A stretch of DNA of 64,000 nt. Origin: CAVZAB01 sp963773155 (GTDB lineage Bacteria > Pseudomonadota > Alphaproteobacteria > Rhizobiales > Beijerinckiaceae). Each line of letters starts with the position of its first letter. Position 1 is the stretch's first letter. The position numbers and the translations under genes are program-made. Below are positions 8,259-17,029 of the stretch, piece by piece. The stretch is taken from NCBI GenBank assembly GCA_963773155.1, contig CAVZAB010000009.1:1-64000 (forward strand), written 5' to 3'. A model generated the notes under the pieces. The model was not told the origin of the DNA. It did no database searches and was given only the letters and a program-made list of their open reading frames with translations.

Positions 8259-9296
8259 TCACCCGCAGAATTTGTGAAATGCCCGCAGCCAGTTGCCGCC
8301 GAGAATGGCGGCAACGTCCGCCGGCTTGTACCCGCGATCGATCAGGCCTTGCGTGAGATTCGGCAACTTGACGACTGATTCGATGCCGATGGGGTATGAC
8401 TGACGGCCAAACGCAGAAAGTGGGCCGAATATGTCCGGCCGCCTCGTGCGCCACATGACGACGCTGGGCGGCGCTACCACCGTCGCCTGTTCATGATAGG
8501 ACTCCACGTAGTCGATACCGAGGCCAACTCTTTCGATGCCAACCAGCTTTACGAGATAGTCCACGTGGTCGAGAAAGTCGTCCAGCGTGGGCGTGTCGTC
8601 GGAGAGCGATTGGGGCAGCCCGCAAACGCCGATAACGCCGCCCTTGGCCGCGAGGGCAATTATGGTCGCATCCTCGGTATTGCGGCCATTAGGTCGCAAC
8701 CCCGCGGCGTTCGAATGGGTACAGACGGGCGCACGTGACTGCGCGGTGGCTTCCGCCCTAGTCCGATCACCGCAATGCGACAGATCGATCATGATCGGCA
8801 GCTCATTCGCTTTGGCGATCAGCTCTTCTCCCAGATAGGTGAGCCCACTGTTGCGACGTTCTCCGCATCCGTCGCAGAAGAGATTCCCCGTCGTATAGGC
8901 AGGTCCCAGGACACGAACGCCGAGACGCACCAACAGGTCCAGCCGCCACAGCTGATCCTCCAGCATGCTGGCACCCTGGGTGCCGAATACGATACCGAGC
9001 TTTCCCTTCTCCTTCGCAGCGAGGAGTTCGGCTCGCGTGGTGCAAAGCTTCAGCAGGGAACTCCTTTCGATCTTTTCGAGATAAGTATTGATGTTGCGCA
9101 GTGCTTGGTCCCAGCCCTCTTCGAGGGCAACGGTTACGTTGGTCCCGTCCACTCCCCCTTTGAGGCAACGCTCCGAGTATTTCTCGTCCAGCACATAGGC
9201 TATGGACAGCGCATCGAAGACGTAGGAATCGTTGTGAAGCTTACGCGCAGCTTCGCTCACTTCGATGGGCAGGGATGCTGTCGAGGCGGCGACCAT
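8259..9296 (-). CDS. membrane-dipeptidase-like (peptidase M19) hydrolase
   Basis: 345 residues, the usual length of bacterial M19 enzymes, binuclear-zinc TIM-barrel hydrolases of dipeptides or related amides. Visible blocks are DALSIAYVLD near the N-terminus, LGVRVLGPAYTTGN, the ligand block MIDLSHCGDRT, VCTHSNAAGL, and ERVGLGIDYVESY. The usual N-terminal HxD pair appears as DALSI, as in a subset of bacterial homologues, so metal binding may differ from renal dipeptidase. No signal peptide, so probably cytoplasmic. The start is immediately after the stop of the FAD oxidoreductase, implying translational coupling. M19 genes also accompany methylated-glycine catabolism loci, so the substrate may be a dipeptide or an N-substituted amino acid. 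Confidence 0.82.
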   Translation of the reverse strand: MVAASTASLPIEVSEAARKLHNDSYVFDALSIAYVLDEKYSERCLKGGVDGTNVTVALEEGWDQALRNINTYLEKIERSSLLKLCTTRAELLAAKEKGKLGIVFGTQGASMLEDQLWRLDLLVRLGVRVLGPAYTTGNLFCDGCGERRNSGLTYLGEELIAKANELPIMIDLSHCGDRTRAEATAQSRAPVCTHSNAAGLRPNGRNTEDATIIALAAKGGVIGVCGLPQSLSDDTPTLDDFLDHVDYLVKLVGIERVGLGIDYVESYHEQATVVAPPSVVMWRTRRPDIFGPLSAFGRQSYPIGIESVVKLPNLTQGLIDRGYKPADVAAILGGNWLRAFHKFCG

Positions 9297-10472
9297 TCAA
9301 TTCACTCCTGTTTGTGATCTAAGTGGGCTCTTGCCGGCCGACGTCTGGGCGGCAAAACGGCTTATATGGAACGGCTCGATCGGCGTGGACGTGGCGCCCG
9401 TGTCGATTAGTTCCGCCATCACATCGCCGACGCCGGGGCCAAGCTGGAAGCCATGACCGCAGAAGCCGAACGCGTAGTGCAGGCCGGAAATCCGCGCGCT
9501 TGCACCCATGATGGGTCGATCGTCGGGCAGGTAGCTCTCGATGCCGCTCCAGACCCGGATGACATGAAGCTGGCTTAACTGGGGCGCTATTCGGCGAATT
9601 TGCCGAAGCTGGGCGAGGGTGTTCTGGGGTTTGACGTAGGCGCGTCGGATGTCAGGAAACGCGTCACCGCGCGCCCCGCCCCCGAAAATCACATTGCCCC
9701 GCGGGATCTGTCGCAGATACACCACTTCTTCCGGTATTTCCGTCGACACGCCCAACACGGGATAAATGGAGTAAGGCGCAGGCTCCGTCACCGCCATTTG
9801 TGGTCCCCGCGCTACGAGTGGGACAGACTCGCCAAACTGGGATGACAGCAAGTTCCCCCAGGCACCCGCGCTCACCAGGAGCGCCGGCGCGCGGAACTCG
9901 CGGCCGTCGGCGCAACTAACTGCAAAGTCCTCACCAACCTTCTCGATGAATTTGACTTCTGTGTTCTCGACGATCGACGCACCTTCCCGGGCGGCAGCGC
10001 GTGCAAAGGCCGGCGCTGCAAGGCGGGGATTGGCGTGGCCGTCATTCGGAGAAAATGACCCGGCGATCACCTCGGGACCCAGAAACGGGAACCGCGCTCT
10101 CAGCGCGTTCTGGGAAATGATTTCCAGGGATAGTCCGTAAGTGCTCGCGTCCCTGGCGTATGCCTCGATTACTCCAACCTGCTCCTGCCGATAGCAGACC
10201 CGGATATGTCCGGTCGGGAGGAATTCAACGTCCTCGCCGAGCAGCTCACCCAGCCTTCCCCATATTGATCGCGATCGATTGGCCAATGGAAGCTGTGGGA
10301 GGAAACGGCCCTGGCGGCGGACGTTGCCAAAGTTGACGCCGCTGGCCTGCTGACCGACATGACCCTGCTCTAGCAACGTTACAGAACGCCCCCGTTTGCG
10401 CAGAAAGAACGCCGTGGCGGCACCCATGATGCCCCCACCGACAACAATGACGTCGGAGGCCGGCGCTTTCAT
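9297..10472 (-). CDS. FAD-dependent amine oxidoreductase, beta subunit (DadA/HcnC/OoxB type)
   Basis: 391-residue glycine/D-amino-acid-oxidase-fold protein. The FAD dinucleotide-binding motif is at the N-terminus (VIVVGGGIMGAATAFFLRKRG), followed by GVNFGNVRRQGRF, and the C-terminal FAD contact is GFCGHGFQLGPGVG. This is the substrate-oxidising subunit in opine oxidases, D-hydroxyproline dehydrogenases and glycine-to-HCN synthases. Its ATG overlaps the TGA of the alpha subunit (ATGA), and the dipeptidase follows without a gap. Together with the next two genes it forms the three-subunit enzyme that oxidises a C-N bond and passes electrons to an FAD/[2Fe-2S] partner. Exact substrate not determinable. 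Confidence 0.88.
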   Translation of the reverse strand: MKAPASDVIVVGGGIMGAATAFFLRKRGRSVTLLEQGHVGQQASGVNFGNVRRQGRFLPQLPLANRSRSIWGRLGELLGEDVEFLPTGHIRVCYRQEQVGVIEAYARDASTYGLSLEIISQNALRARFPFLGPEVIAGSFSPNDGHANPRLAAPAFARAAAREGASIVENTEVKFIEKVGEDFAVSCADGREFRAPALLVSAGAWGNLLSSQFGESVPLVARGPQMAVTEPAPYSIYPVLGVSTEIPEEVVYLRQIPRGNVIFGGGARGDAFPDIRRAYVKPQNTLAQLRQIRRIAPQLSQLHVIRVWSGIESYLPDDRPIMGASARISGLHYAFGFCGHGFQLGPGVGDVMAELIDTGATSTPIEPFHISRFAAQTSAGKSPLRSQTGVN

Positions 10473-11845
10473 GGCAAGGCTTCGTTGGTCGCTACGGACA
10501 TCGGCTTGACGGGCGCCTGGCTCCTCAGCCTTCCGACCTGCTCGAGGGGCAGGTCGGCCGCGGCTGCCACGATTTCAGCAGTTGCGTTGGCACAATATCG
10601 ACCCTGGCAGCGCCCCATTCCTGCCCGGCTGAAGGCCTTCACCCGATTGACTTCGCACGCGCCCTTCTCTCGGACGACACATCTGATCTCCTGAGCGGTA
10701 ATCACCTCACAGCGGCAAACGACCGTGGCGTCGGGAAGGCTTGCGGCGATGTGGTATGGCCATGGGAATGCATCCACCAGGCCAAGGCGGAAGCGGTCCA
10801 TGCGCGCCAGCGTCTTGCGCAATTGCGCAATTCGCTGCTCCTGAACGCTGCGCCCCAAATCCTTGAGAACCGCCAGGGCAGCGAGTTCGCCGGCCGCTTC
10901 GGCCCCGTCTGCCCCAAATAGGCGGGCTCCATCGCCGGCGAGATAGACGGCAGAAACACTGGTTCGACCATCCGCATCCACCGCTGGCAGCCATTGCCGA
11001 GTAGGAGCGTCAAAGAAGAAGTTGCAGCCGGCGATGTCGGCGAGTTGCGCTTCGGGGCGCAAGTGGAATCCCAGCCCTACGGCGTCGCAGGCGTAGATTT
11101 GCTCGGCCCCGGCCGCCGTCCGGATCTTGATGGACTCGACACCGCGGGATGGGTCGCCCGAAATCTCGACGGGAGTAATGCCTGTCTCGACTGATATACC
11201 AGGACGCCGCAGTTGCGATGCGAGCCGAATCCCCTTCAGCAGCATGGCGGGGCGGGACAAAAGCTTTCCTAGCGCCTTGAGGCGAAGGCTCGATTTTGAC
11301 GTATCGAGCACTGCCACAACATCGGCGCCGGCCTTCACATATTGAGTTGCAACCAGGTAAAGGAGCGGGCCCGTGCCCACGAAAACGACCTTCTGGCCAA
11401 CTGCACAGGCTTGCGACTTGAGGGCGATCTGGGCCGCACCTAGGCTGTAAACACCTGCCCGGTTCCAGCCCGGCACTGGCATCAGTCGGTCGGTCGCACC
11501 GCAAGCCGCGATCAACGCATCGAACCGGATTGCGCTCGCGGCACCCTCTTCAATGATGTGAAGGTGACTATCCTGAATATTCCAGGCGAGTGCCCTCGAG
11601 CGGTAGTCGACCCTGCCACTCAGTGAGTCGAACGCCTGGTGCAGGCTTTCTGCTCTCTTTGCTTCAGTCCCGTAGAGCGCGGCATATGGGCGATTAAAAT
11701 TCTCCGGCTGCCGCCGATAGATCTGACCGCCATCGCGGTTGCCTTCGTCGATTACGATGGGACGGAACCCGGCAGCCACGAGCGTATCAGCGGCGCGCAC
11801 CCCGGCCGGGCCGGCTCCCACCACAATTAGCTGTTTGTCGGTCAT
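10469..11845 (-). CDS. NAD(P)/FAD-dependent oxidoreductase, alpha subunit with BFD-like [2Fe-2S] domain
   Basis: 458 residues from the ATG at 11845, chosen because it overlaps the upstream TGA (ATGA) and the fold starts there; codons further upstream are in the [2Fe-2S] gene. Domains: N-terminal dinucleotide fold IVVGAGPAGVRAADTL, RDGGQIYRRQ, second fold KVVFVGTGPLLYLVATQ, and SAVYLAGDGARLFGADGAE. The C-terminal cysteine cluster CRCE...GRCQGRYC binds a [2Fe-2S] centre. This is the HcnB/OoxA/SoxA-like electron-transfer subunit that accepts electrons from the beta subunit. Middle gene of a tightly overlapping trio. Confidence 0.88.
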   Translation of the reverse strand: MTDKQLIVVGAGPAGVRAADTLVAAGFRPIVIDEGNRDGGQIYRRQPENFNRPYAALYGTEAKRAESLHQAFDSLSGRVDYRSRALAWNIQDSHLHIIEEGAASAIRFDALIAACGATDRLMPVPGWNRAGVYSLGAAQIALKSQACAVGQKVVFVGTGPLLYLVATQYVKAGADVVAVLDTSKSSLRLKALGKLLSRPAMLLKGIRLASQLRRPGISVETGITPVEISGDPSRGVESIKIRTAAGAEQIYACDAVGLGFHLRPEAQLADIAGCNFFFDAPTRQWLPAVDADGRTSVSAVYLAGDGARLFGADGAEAAGELAALAVLKDLGRSVQEQRIAQLRKTLARMDRFRLGLVDAFPWPYHIAASLPDATVVCRCEVITAQEIRCVVREKGACEVNRVKAFSRAGMGRCQGRYCANATAEIVAAAADLPLEQVGRLRSQAPVKPMSVATNEALP

Positions 11846-12204
11846 ACCGTTTCCCGTGGTTTGGTAAGGATCTGCATCCCATCCACGGCATCTGAGGTAC
11901 AGGCGCGCAGGCGATCGCCCGACGCGGTCCACACCCAGCAGTCCTGACAAGCACCCATCAGGCAAAAACCGGCGCGGATCCCGTCGCCGAACTCCGACAA
12001 ACGCAGGTGATTTCCCGTCGTGAGCAACGCGGTGAGGAGCGTGTCACCACTCAGTGCAATTGCCGGTTTCCCGTCGATTGTGAAGGAAACCGGTTTTCGA
12101 TCCTGCTCGAATAGTCGGCGAAATCGCCCAGCCACGTGATGCCACGCCTCGTTCGGATAGCGCTTTGTTGGGCCATATTGACTGTCGCAAGAGGCGCAGG
12201 CCAA
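11842..12204 (-). CDS. [2Fe-2S] ferredoxin-like gamma subunit (HcnA type)
   Basis: Small iron-sulfur subunit, up to 120 residues. The fold is visible in FRRLFEQDRKPVSFTIDGKP, GDTLLTALLTTG and the cluster loop GFCLMGACQDCWV followed by LRAC, giving C-x4-C-x2-C...C ligands. The start is uncertain: the open frame begins at TTG 12204, but homologous folds begin near the GTG at 12135, which has GAGG about 10 bases upstream. It is the first gene of the minus-strand operon, 57 bases from the divergent lysR gene. Confidence 0.85.
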   Translation of the reverse strand: MACASCDSQYGPTKRYPNEAWHHVAGRFRRLFEQDRKPVSFTIDGKPAIALSGDTLLTALLTTGNHLRLSEFGDGIRAGFCLMGACQDCWVWTASGDRLRACTSDAVDGMQILTKPRETV

Positions 12205-12226
12205 GATTAAGTGTTATTAAGGCTAT

Positions 12227-12237
12227 AACCTAAGGTT
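12227..12237. promoter_or_regulatory. candidate LysR operator (perfect palindrome)
   Basis: AACCTAAGGTT is an 11-base perfect inverted repeat in the short gap between the divergent lysR gene and the dehydrogenase operon, where LysR regulators usually bind. Sequence and position are observed; function is inferred. Confidence 0.45.
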
Positions 12238-12261
12238 TGGCGGCGGCGGAACCTGTATCGG

Positions 12262-13167
12262 ATGAATGCGCGTCAACTCGAGGTATTCAGGGCGATCATG
12301 CGCAACGGCACGCTCACGGCCGCGGCGGAAGCCTTGCGGGTATCGCAACCCGCCATCAGCAAGGTCCTGAGACACTTCGAAAGCCAGATCGGCTACCCGC
12401 TGTTTGAGCGTCTGGGCGGACGCCTGGTAGCGACGCCCGAGGCCCATCTGCTTTACCGCGATGCCGATAGAATCTTTCGAGAAATCGAGACCCTAAAATC
12501 ATACTCCGATCGAATTCGCGACAAGCGCCTCGGCTTCCTGCGCATTGGCGCAAGCGGCCCCCCGACGCTGGCCCTGTTTCCGTTTGCCGCTGAACGGTTC
12601 CGCAAGCGCAACCCGGGTGTGGAGCTGCAAATCCAGACCCTGCCGGCCGAAGAAGTAGCCGAGAAGCTTATCATTGGAGAGGTCGACGTCGGACTGACGA
12701 TGGCTTTGATCTCGATGCCGCAAGTGCGATGCGATGTGCTTGGAGCCGCACGGATCGTCGTCGTGATGCCGCAATCGTGCAAACTCCGGAATAAACCGGA
12801 GATATGGCCGGCCGATCTGGCCGAAGAAACCCTGATCAGCTACGGATCGAAGCCTCCCATAGGTCAAAGGCTCGACATCGCCTTCCAGCAGGCGGGCCTC
12901 CAGCGAAGGACCCACATCGAAATTTCGATGTCGATATCCGCAATGCCGCTTGTTCAACGCGGCGTGGGCGTGGCGCTGATCGATGGGCTGGTTCCTCGCG
13001 TGGGCTTCAGCAATCTGGTCATAAGGCCGTTCAAACCAGTGGTATCCCAGGACATCGTCTTGGCGACCAACTCCACATTGCCTGGATCGCGCTTTGGAAG
13101 AGAGTTCTCTCGGGATGTAAAGGCGTCCATTGCCAACTTCACAAGGGAACTCGAGCCTCAACGCTAG
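12262..13167 (+). CDS. LysR-family transcriptional regulator
   Basis: 301 residues, standard LysR length. The N-terminal winged HTH is clear (TLTAAAEALRVSQPAISKVLRHFE, IGYPLFERLGGRLVATPEA), followed by an effector-binding domain (LRIGASGPPTLALFPFAAERF, EEVAEKLIIGEVDVGLTM). Divergent from the dehydrogenase/transport operon and just upstream of the aldehyde dehydrogenase on the same strand, so it probably controls both in response to the substrate or a product. A palindrome at 12227-12237 is a candidate site. Confidence 0.92.
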   Translation: MNARQLEVFRAIMRNGTLTAAAEALRVSQPAISKVLRHFESQIGYPLFERLGGRLVATPEAHLLYRDADRIFREIETLKSYSDRIRDKRLGFLRIGASGPPTLALFPFAAERFRKRNPGVELQIQTLPAEEVAEKLIIGEVDVGLTMALISMPQVRCDVLGAARIVVVMPQSCKLRNKPEIWPADLAEETLISYGSKPPIGQRLDIAFQQAGLQRRTHIEISMSISAMPLVQRGVGVALIDGLVPRVGFSNLVIRPFKPVVSQDIVLATNSTLPGSRFGREFSRDVKASIANFTRELEPQR

Positions 13168-13290
13168 CATTCCGCGTTCTTCCGGACCAAACCGCAGGTT
13201 ATAGGCGCCAGTGCGTTGGGTATTTGCTCATCCATCGCTATGGAATTAAGCCTGTTCCGGAAAGCGTCAGCATAAACGAGCAGCAGATCC

Positions 13291-14769
13291 ATGAGCGTTG
13301 CGTTTGACCCTGCCAGCGTTCGGATCCCGACGGGGTTCTTTGCGGACGCAGCGATTCGGGAGAGCCGCGGTCCGGCTATTGGGGTATTACGCCCATCCGA
13401 TAGCCAGTGCTACGCCGACATACCTGACTGTACCGTCGATGAAGTCGACCAAGCCGTGCAGGGTGCCTGGCGCGCGGCACGTGATTCGAATTGGGCGACC
13501 TGCCCACCACGCCAGCGCGCCAAAGTCCTGCGCCGGTGGGCTGACCTCATCGAGGCGGACGCCCCGGTCCTTGCGCCGCTGGAAGCAGTGGGCTCGACCC
13601 GGCCAATTCGCGATGTCGTAAGCTTCGACATCCCTTTTACGTGCGAAGGCATCCGCTTCTTCGCGGAGCTTGCCGACAAATCCGGCGGTGATGTGGCGGC
13701 GACCCAACGTGACAGCCTTGGCCTGATTATCCCCGAGCCTTATGGCGTGATCGCCGCCATCGCGCCATGGAACTTCCCTTTGATCATGGCGTCGTGGAAG
13801 TTCGCTCCTGCCCTGGCCGCGGGTAACGCCGTCGTCTTGAAGCCATCCGAGCTCACTCCCTTTTCGGTGCTCCGGCTCGCGCAGCTCGCGATATCTGCCG
13901 GCATGCCACCAGACATCTTCAACATTGTACAAGGAATGGGCCCGAGCGTCGGCCAAGCGCTGTGCCGGCATCCCAAGGTGGCGAAGATAACGTTCACCGG
14001 CTCAACGGCATCCGGCCGCTTGATCATGGCAGCAGCCATCGAGACCGGGATCAAGCCGGTGACGCTGGAGCTCGGAGGCAAGAGCCCCCAAATTGTTTTC
14101 GCAGACGCACCAGACGTGAAGCGCACGGCAGCAACGATTGCCCGCGGCATAACTGGAAACGCTGGGCAAGTTTGCGTGGCGGGCTCGCGTCTGATCGCCC
14201 ACGAGAGCATCGTGGACAATCTGGTGAACGAGATTGCCGCGATCTTCGAAACGCTGACTCCCGGACCGACCTGGGCAGAGACCACGACGCTTTCCCCGCT
14301 CATCTCGGAAAAGCACCTGGAACGCGTGGACGCCATCGTCCAGCGAACCGTTAGCTCCGGCGCCAAGATTCAGGTGGGAGGCAATCGCGCACCCGCCCCG
14401 CAAGACGGGGCTTTTTACCTGCCAACTATTCTAACCCACGTTGCACCGGAGATGGCCGCGATCCAGGAAGAGATCTTTGGCCCCGTACTGACGGTCCAGG
14501 CATTCAGGGACGAGGAAGAGGCGCTGTCGCTCGCTGATCACCCCCTCTACGGGCTCGCCGCCGCTGTCCATACCGCGGACATCACAAAGGCTCTGCGGAG
14601 CGTTCGCAAGCTGGAGGCGGGAACGGTATGGGTCAATCGCTACGGGCGATCGAGCGATTTCGTGCTGCCGACCGGGGGCTATAAGCAATCTGGCATAGGT
14701 AAAGACCTGGGTCGAGCAGCATACGAAGCAAGCTTGCGAATGAAGACTGTTCTGGTCGATTTCAGTTGA
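13291..14769 (+). CDS. aldehyde dehydrogenase (NAD(P)+)
   Basis: 492 residues. The landmarks of the ALDH superfamily are complete: IAPWNFPLIMASWKFAPALAA, ITFTGSTASGRLIM, the general-base block VTLELGGKSPQIVF, the catalytic cysteine in GNAGQVCVAGSR, and EEIFGPVLTV. Closest in feel to gamma-glutamylaminobutyraldehyde/betaine-aldehyde dehydrogenases. It lies 123 bases downstream of lysR. In this context it would oxidise the aldehyde released when the three-subunit dehydrogenase cleaves a C-N bond, or the semialdehyde made by the (now broken) aminotransferase. Confidence 0.92.
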   Translation: MSVAFDPASVRIPTGFFADAAIRESRGPAIGVLRPSDSQCYADIPDCTVDEVDQAVQGAWRAARDSNWATCPPRQRAKVLRRWADLIEADAPVLAPLEAVGSTRPIRDVVSFDIPFTCEGIRFFAELADKSGGDVAATQRDSLGLIIPEPYGVIAAIAPWNFPLIMASWKFAPALAAGNAVVLKPSELTPFSVLRLAQLAISAGMPPDIFNIVQGMGPSVGQALCRHPKVAKITFTGSTASGRLIMAAAIETGIKPVTLELGGKSPQIVFADAPDVKRTAATIARGITGNAGQVCVAGSRLIAHESIVDNLVNEIAAIFETLTPGPTWAETTTLSPLISEKHLERVDAIVQRTVSSGAKIQVGGNRAPAPQDGAFYLPTILTHVAPEMAAIQEEIFGPVLTVQAFRDEEEALSLADHPLYGLAAAVHTADITKALRSVRKLEAGTVWVNRYGRSSDFVLPTGGYKQSGIGKDLGRAAYEASLRMKTVLVDFS

Positions 14770-14803
14770 ATCAACGAATCGACCTCGCCTGCTGCCGGTT
14801 TTG

Positions 14804-14824
14804 TGGGTTCATCGATGGGACCCA
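14804..14824 (+). terminator. weak terminator after the aldehyde dehydrogenase
   Basis: A 7-bp stem (TGGGTTC with GGACCCA, one G-T pair) with a 7-base loop is followed by TTTATT. The position 35 bases after the stop fits transcription end; the short T-tract makes it weak. Confidence 0.3.
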
Positions 14825-14940
14825 TTTATTAAAGGGTCAGCGATGCGCTTAGTTTGCGAAAAGTTGGCGAAAATAGTGCCAAAGTCAGTTTTCGTTCGTT
14901 TGCTTGGAGCGACAAGCTCAATAATATTAATGCATTGTCT

Positions 14941-15016
14941 TGGCGCGCCCAAGGGGAATCGAACCCCTGTTTTCGCCGTGAAAGGGCGACGTCCTGGACC
15001 GCTAGACGATGGGCGC
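14941..15016 (-). tRNA. tRNA-Glu (anticodon TTC)
   Basis: 76 bases including an encoded CCA. A 7-bp acceptor stem pairs GCGCCCA (from 15016) with TGGGCGC, discriminator G, the anticodon loop contains CCTTTCA with TTC as anticodon, and the T-arm is GGGGTTCGATTCCCC. The 3' end faces the accessory region on the left, the side on which integrative elements insert, but I found no second copy of its 3' end in the window. Confidence 0.96.
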
Positions 15017-15043
15017 GTTGCCCGCCGAAGCGAGCACGAGCGA

Positions 15044-15071
15044 CGTATAACATGCGGACGGGCGGTGGCAA
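15044..15071 (-). promoter_or_regulatory. sigma70-type promoter of tRNA-Glu
   Basis: Reading leftwards, TTGCCA (15066-15071), a 16-base spacer and TATACG (15044-15049) lie about 28 bases before the tRNA 5' end. Good match to a housekeeping promoter. Confidence 0.6.
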
Positions 15072-15091
15072 GGCCAACAGGCGCTCGCAAA

Positions 15092-16888
15092 TCAGAGCCG
15101 GCGCGCCGCGTGGGTGCCGACAGCTGCGGCATCGACGACACGCATTTGGACCCGGCATGAACCACCCCAGTGATCAAGCGAAAGTGTCCCGGCTAGGTGC
15201 ATCGCAGGCCCGCCTTTAGCCCGCAATAGCGCCTCGCCAAGGGGTGTGTTGGCGGCACGAAACGCGATCGCCTGAAGGGTCGTGCCGTCGCCGCCCGCCG
15301 CCCGGACCCTGATGTGGCCGGCGCCGATGGTCCGGGCGTCGACGATGCGTTGGGCCGGAATGGCAAAGGTAGGTTCGGGGTTGCCAGGACCGAAGGGTCC
15401 GACCCGCTCGATCTCGCCGACAACCTCCAAATTGGCGCCGGAGGCGGCCAGGGTTGCGTCGATCAGCAGTGACTCTTTCGCCCGCATGTTCTGGATCGCT
15501 GGTCCAAGCGTTTGTGCGAGGAAGCCCCGAAAGTCTGTGAGATTTTCCCGCCACAGCGTTATCCCCGCGGCCATGCCATGGCCGCCTCCTTTGACCAGCA
15601 AGCCATTCTCGACAGCCTTACGGACCGCTTTGCCAAGGTCGACGCCCGCTATAGAGCGCCCCGATCCCGTCCCGACGCGGCCGTTGAAGGCGATGGCAAA
15701 GGCCGGGCGGCGGTAGCGTTCCTTAAGACGGCTCGCGACTAGCCCGACAATGCCAGGGTGCCAATCGTCGGCGTGTGTAATCAGCACGTCGTGTGCTTCA
15801 TCGAGATCCTTCAGGGCCAGGGCCTCAGCCTCGGCCAGTGTCTGCACTTCGAGGGCTTGTCGCTCGCGATTGAGACGGTCGAGTTCGCTAGCGACCTGCT
15901 GAACCTCAGCCGGATCGCGCATTAAGAGCAGCCTTGCGCCAAGTGAAGCATTGCCAATCCGTCCACCGGCATTGATCCGAGGCCCGGCAAGATAGGCGAG
16001 ATGATAGGGCCGAGGCGGACCATCGGCGCCGGCCACATCCATCAATGCGGCCAGGCCTGGCCGTTGCCGCCTCTTCATCACCTCGAGCCCAGTCGACACG
16101 AAGGCCCGGTTGAGACCGATCAGCGGAACCATGTCGGCGATCGTTGCCAGGGCGACGAGATCAAGCTCGCCCAAAAGATCTTGGACCAGCGTCGGCGCCA
16201 GACCCTGCGACCGAAGCGTACGCTGCAGCCCGACAAGCACCATGAACACGACGCCGGCCGCACAAAGATGCCCGAGTCCGGACAGATCGTCCTGGCGGTT
16301 AGGATTGACGATGGCCGTGGCCTTGGGCAAGTCGACGCCAATCTGATGGTGGTCGATCACAACCGTGTCGAGGCCGAGACGGTCGGCCTCGGCCAGGGGT
16401 TCAAAGCTCGAGCTGCCGCAATCGACTGTGACCAGCAGGCTGGCACCAGCTCGCTTGAACTTGCTTATGGCCTCGATATTCGGGCCATAGCCCTCGAAGA
16501 TTCGATCGGGAATATGCAGGATCGTCCGACATCCCCAAGCCTCGACGAAGCCGGCCAGTAGGGCCGCCGATGCCGCGCCGTCGACGTCATAGTCGCCAAA
16601 AATAGCGATGATCTCGTTCAACTTGATTGCGCGCAGTAGCCGATCGATGGCGCCGGACATGTCGCGCATGCTATCGGGATCCGGCATGAGCGTGCGAATT
16701 TTCGGCGATAGGAATGCCGTAGCGTCGCCGCTGCTTATCCCGCGCGCTGCCAGCACGCGAGCGACCAGATCCGGCAATCCGTGCTGCTGGCCGATCGCCA
16801 ACGCCTGCGCCGCCGTTATGGGGTTCAGTCTTTCGTGCCACGATTGATCGAGTACGGAGCGTTCAACGCCAAGGACGCAGGATCTCAA
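15092..16888 (-). CDS. recJ: single-stranded-DNA-specific exonuclease RecJ
   Basis: 598 residues, usual length. RecJ degrades 5'-ended single strands in recombination and mismatch repair. The DHH phosphoesterase motifs are present: DYDVDG near residue 99, VDCGSS near 155, DHH at about 179-181, then GHLCAAGVVF; the C-terminal DHHA1 part carries GRVGTGSGRSI and KGGGHGMAAG. The only in-frame start is TTG 16888, preceded by GGAACGACA. Follows glpX with a fragmentary acetyltransferase gene in between; last protein gene of the alaC-hom-glpX-recJ series. Confidence 0.95.
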   Translation of the reverse strand: MRSCVLGVERSVLDQSWHERLNPITAAQALAIGQQHGLPDLVARVLAARGISSGDATAFLSPKIRTLMPDPDSMRDMSGAIDRLLRAIKLNEIIAIFGDYDVDGAASAALLAGFVEAWGCRTILHIPDRIFEGYGPNIEAISKFKRAGASLLVTVDCGSSSFEPLAEADRLGLDTVVIDHHQIGVDLPKATAIVNPNRQDDLSGLGHLCAAGVVFMVLVGLQRTLRSQGLAPTLVQDLLGELDLVALATIADMVPLIGLNRAFVSTGLEVMKRRQRPGLAALMDVAGADGPPRPYHLAYLAGPRINAGGRIGNASLGARLLLMRDPAEVQQVASELDRLNRERQALEVQTLAEAEALALKDLDEAHDVLITHADDWHPGIVGLVASRLKERYRRPAFAIAFNGRVGTGSGRSIAGVDLGKAVRKAVENGLLVKGGGHGMAAGITLWRENLTDFRGFLAQTLGPAIQNMRAKESLLIDATLAASGANLEVVGEIERVGPFGPGNPEPTFAIPAQRIVDARTIGAGHIRVRAAGGDGTTLQAIAFRAANTPLGEALLRAKGGPAMHLAGTLSLDHWGGSCRVQMRVVDAAAVGTHAARRL

Positions 16889-17029
16889 TGTCGTTCCGAT
16901 CGCCGCCCGAGAGAATCACAGGAACTTACGATACTGAACGAAACCCGAACTCTCCGCCACTGATCGTCGAAGCGCGTTGCCGTCGTGTTGGTCGCCTGGC
17001 GCCCTGCCCCGCAGCGCGGGCCCGCAGAC

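Noticed and set aside
1..14940. Left region as an island inserted at tRNA-Glu
   Set aside because: The tRNA 3' end faces it, but I found no second copy of that end in the window, and the integrase remnant is 12 kb away.
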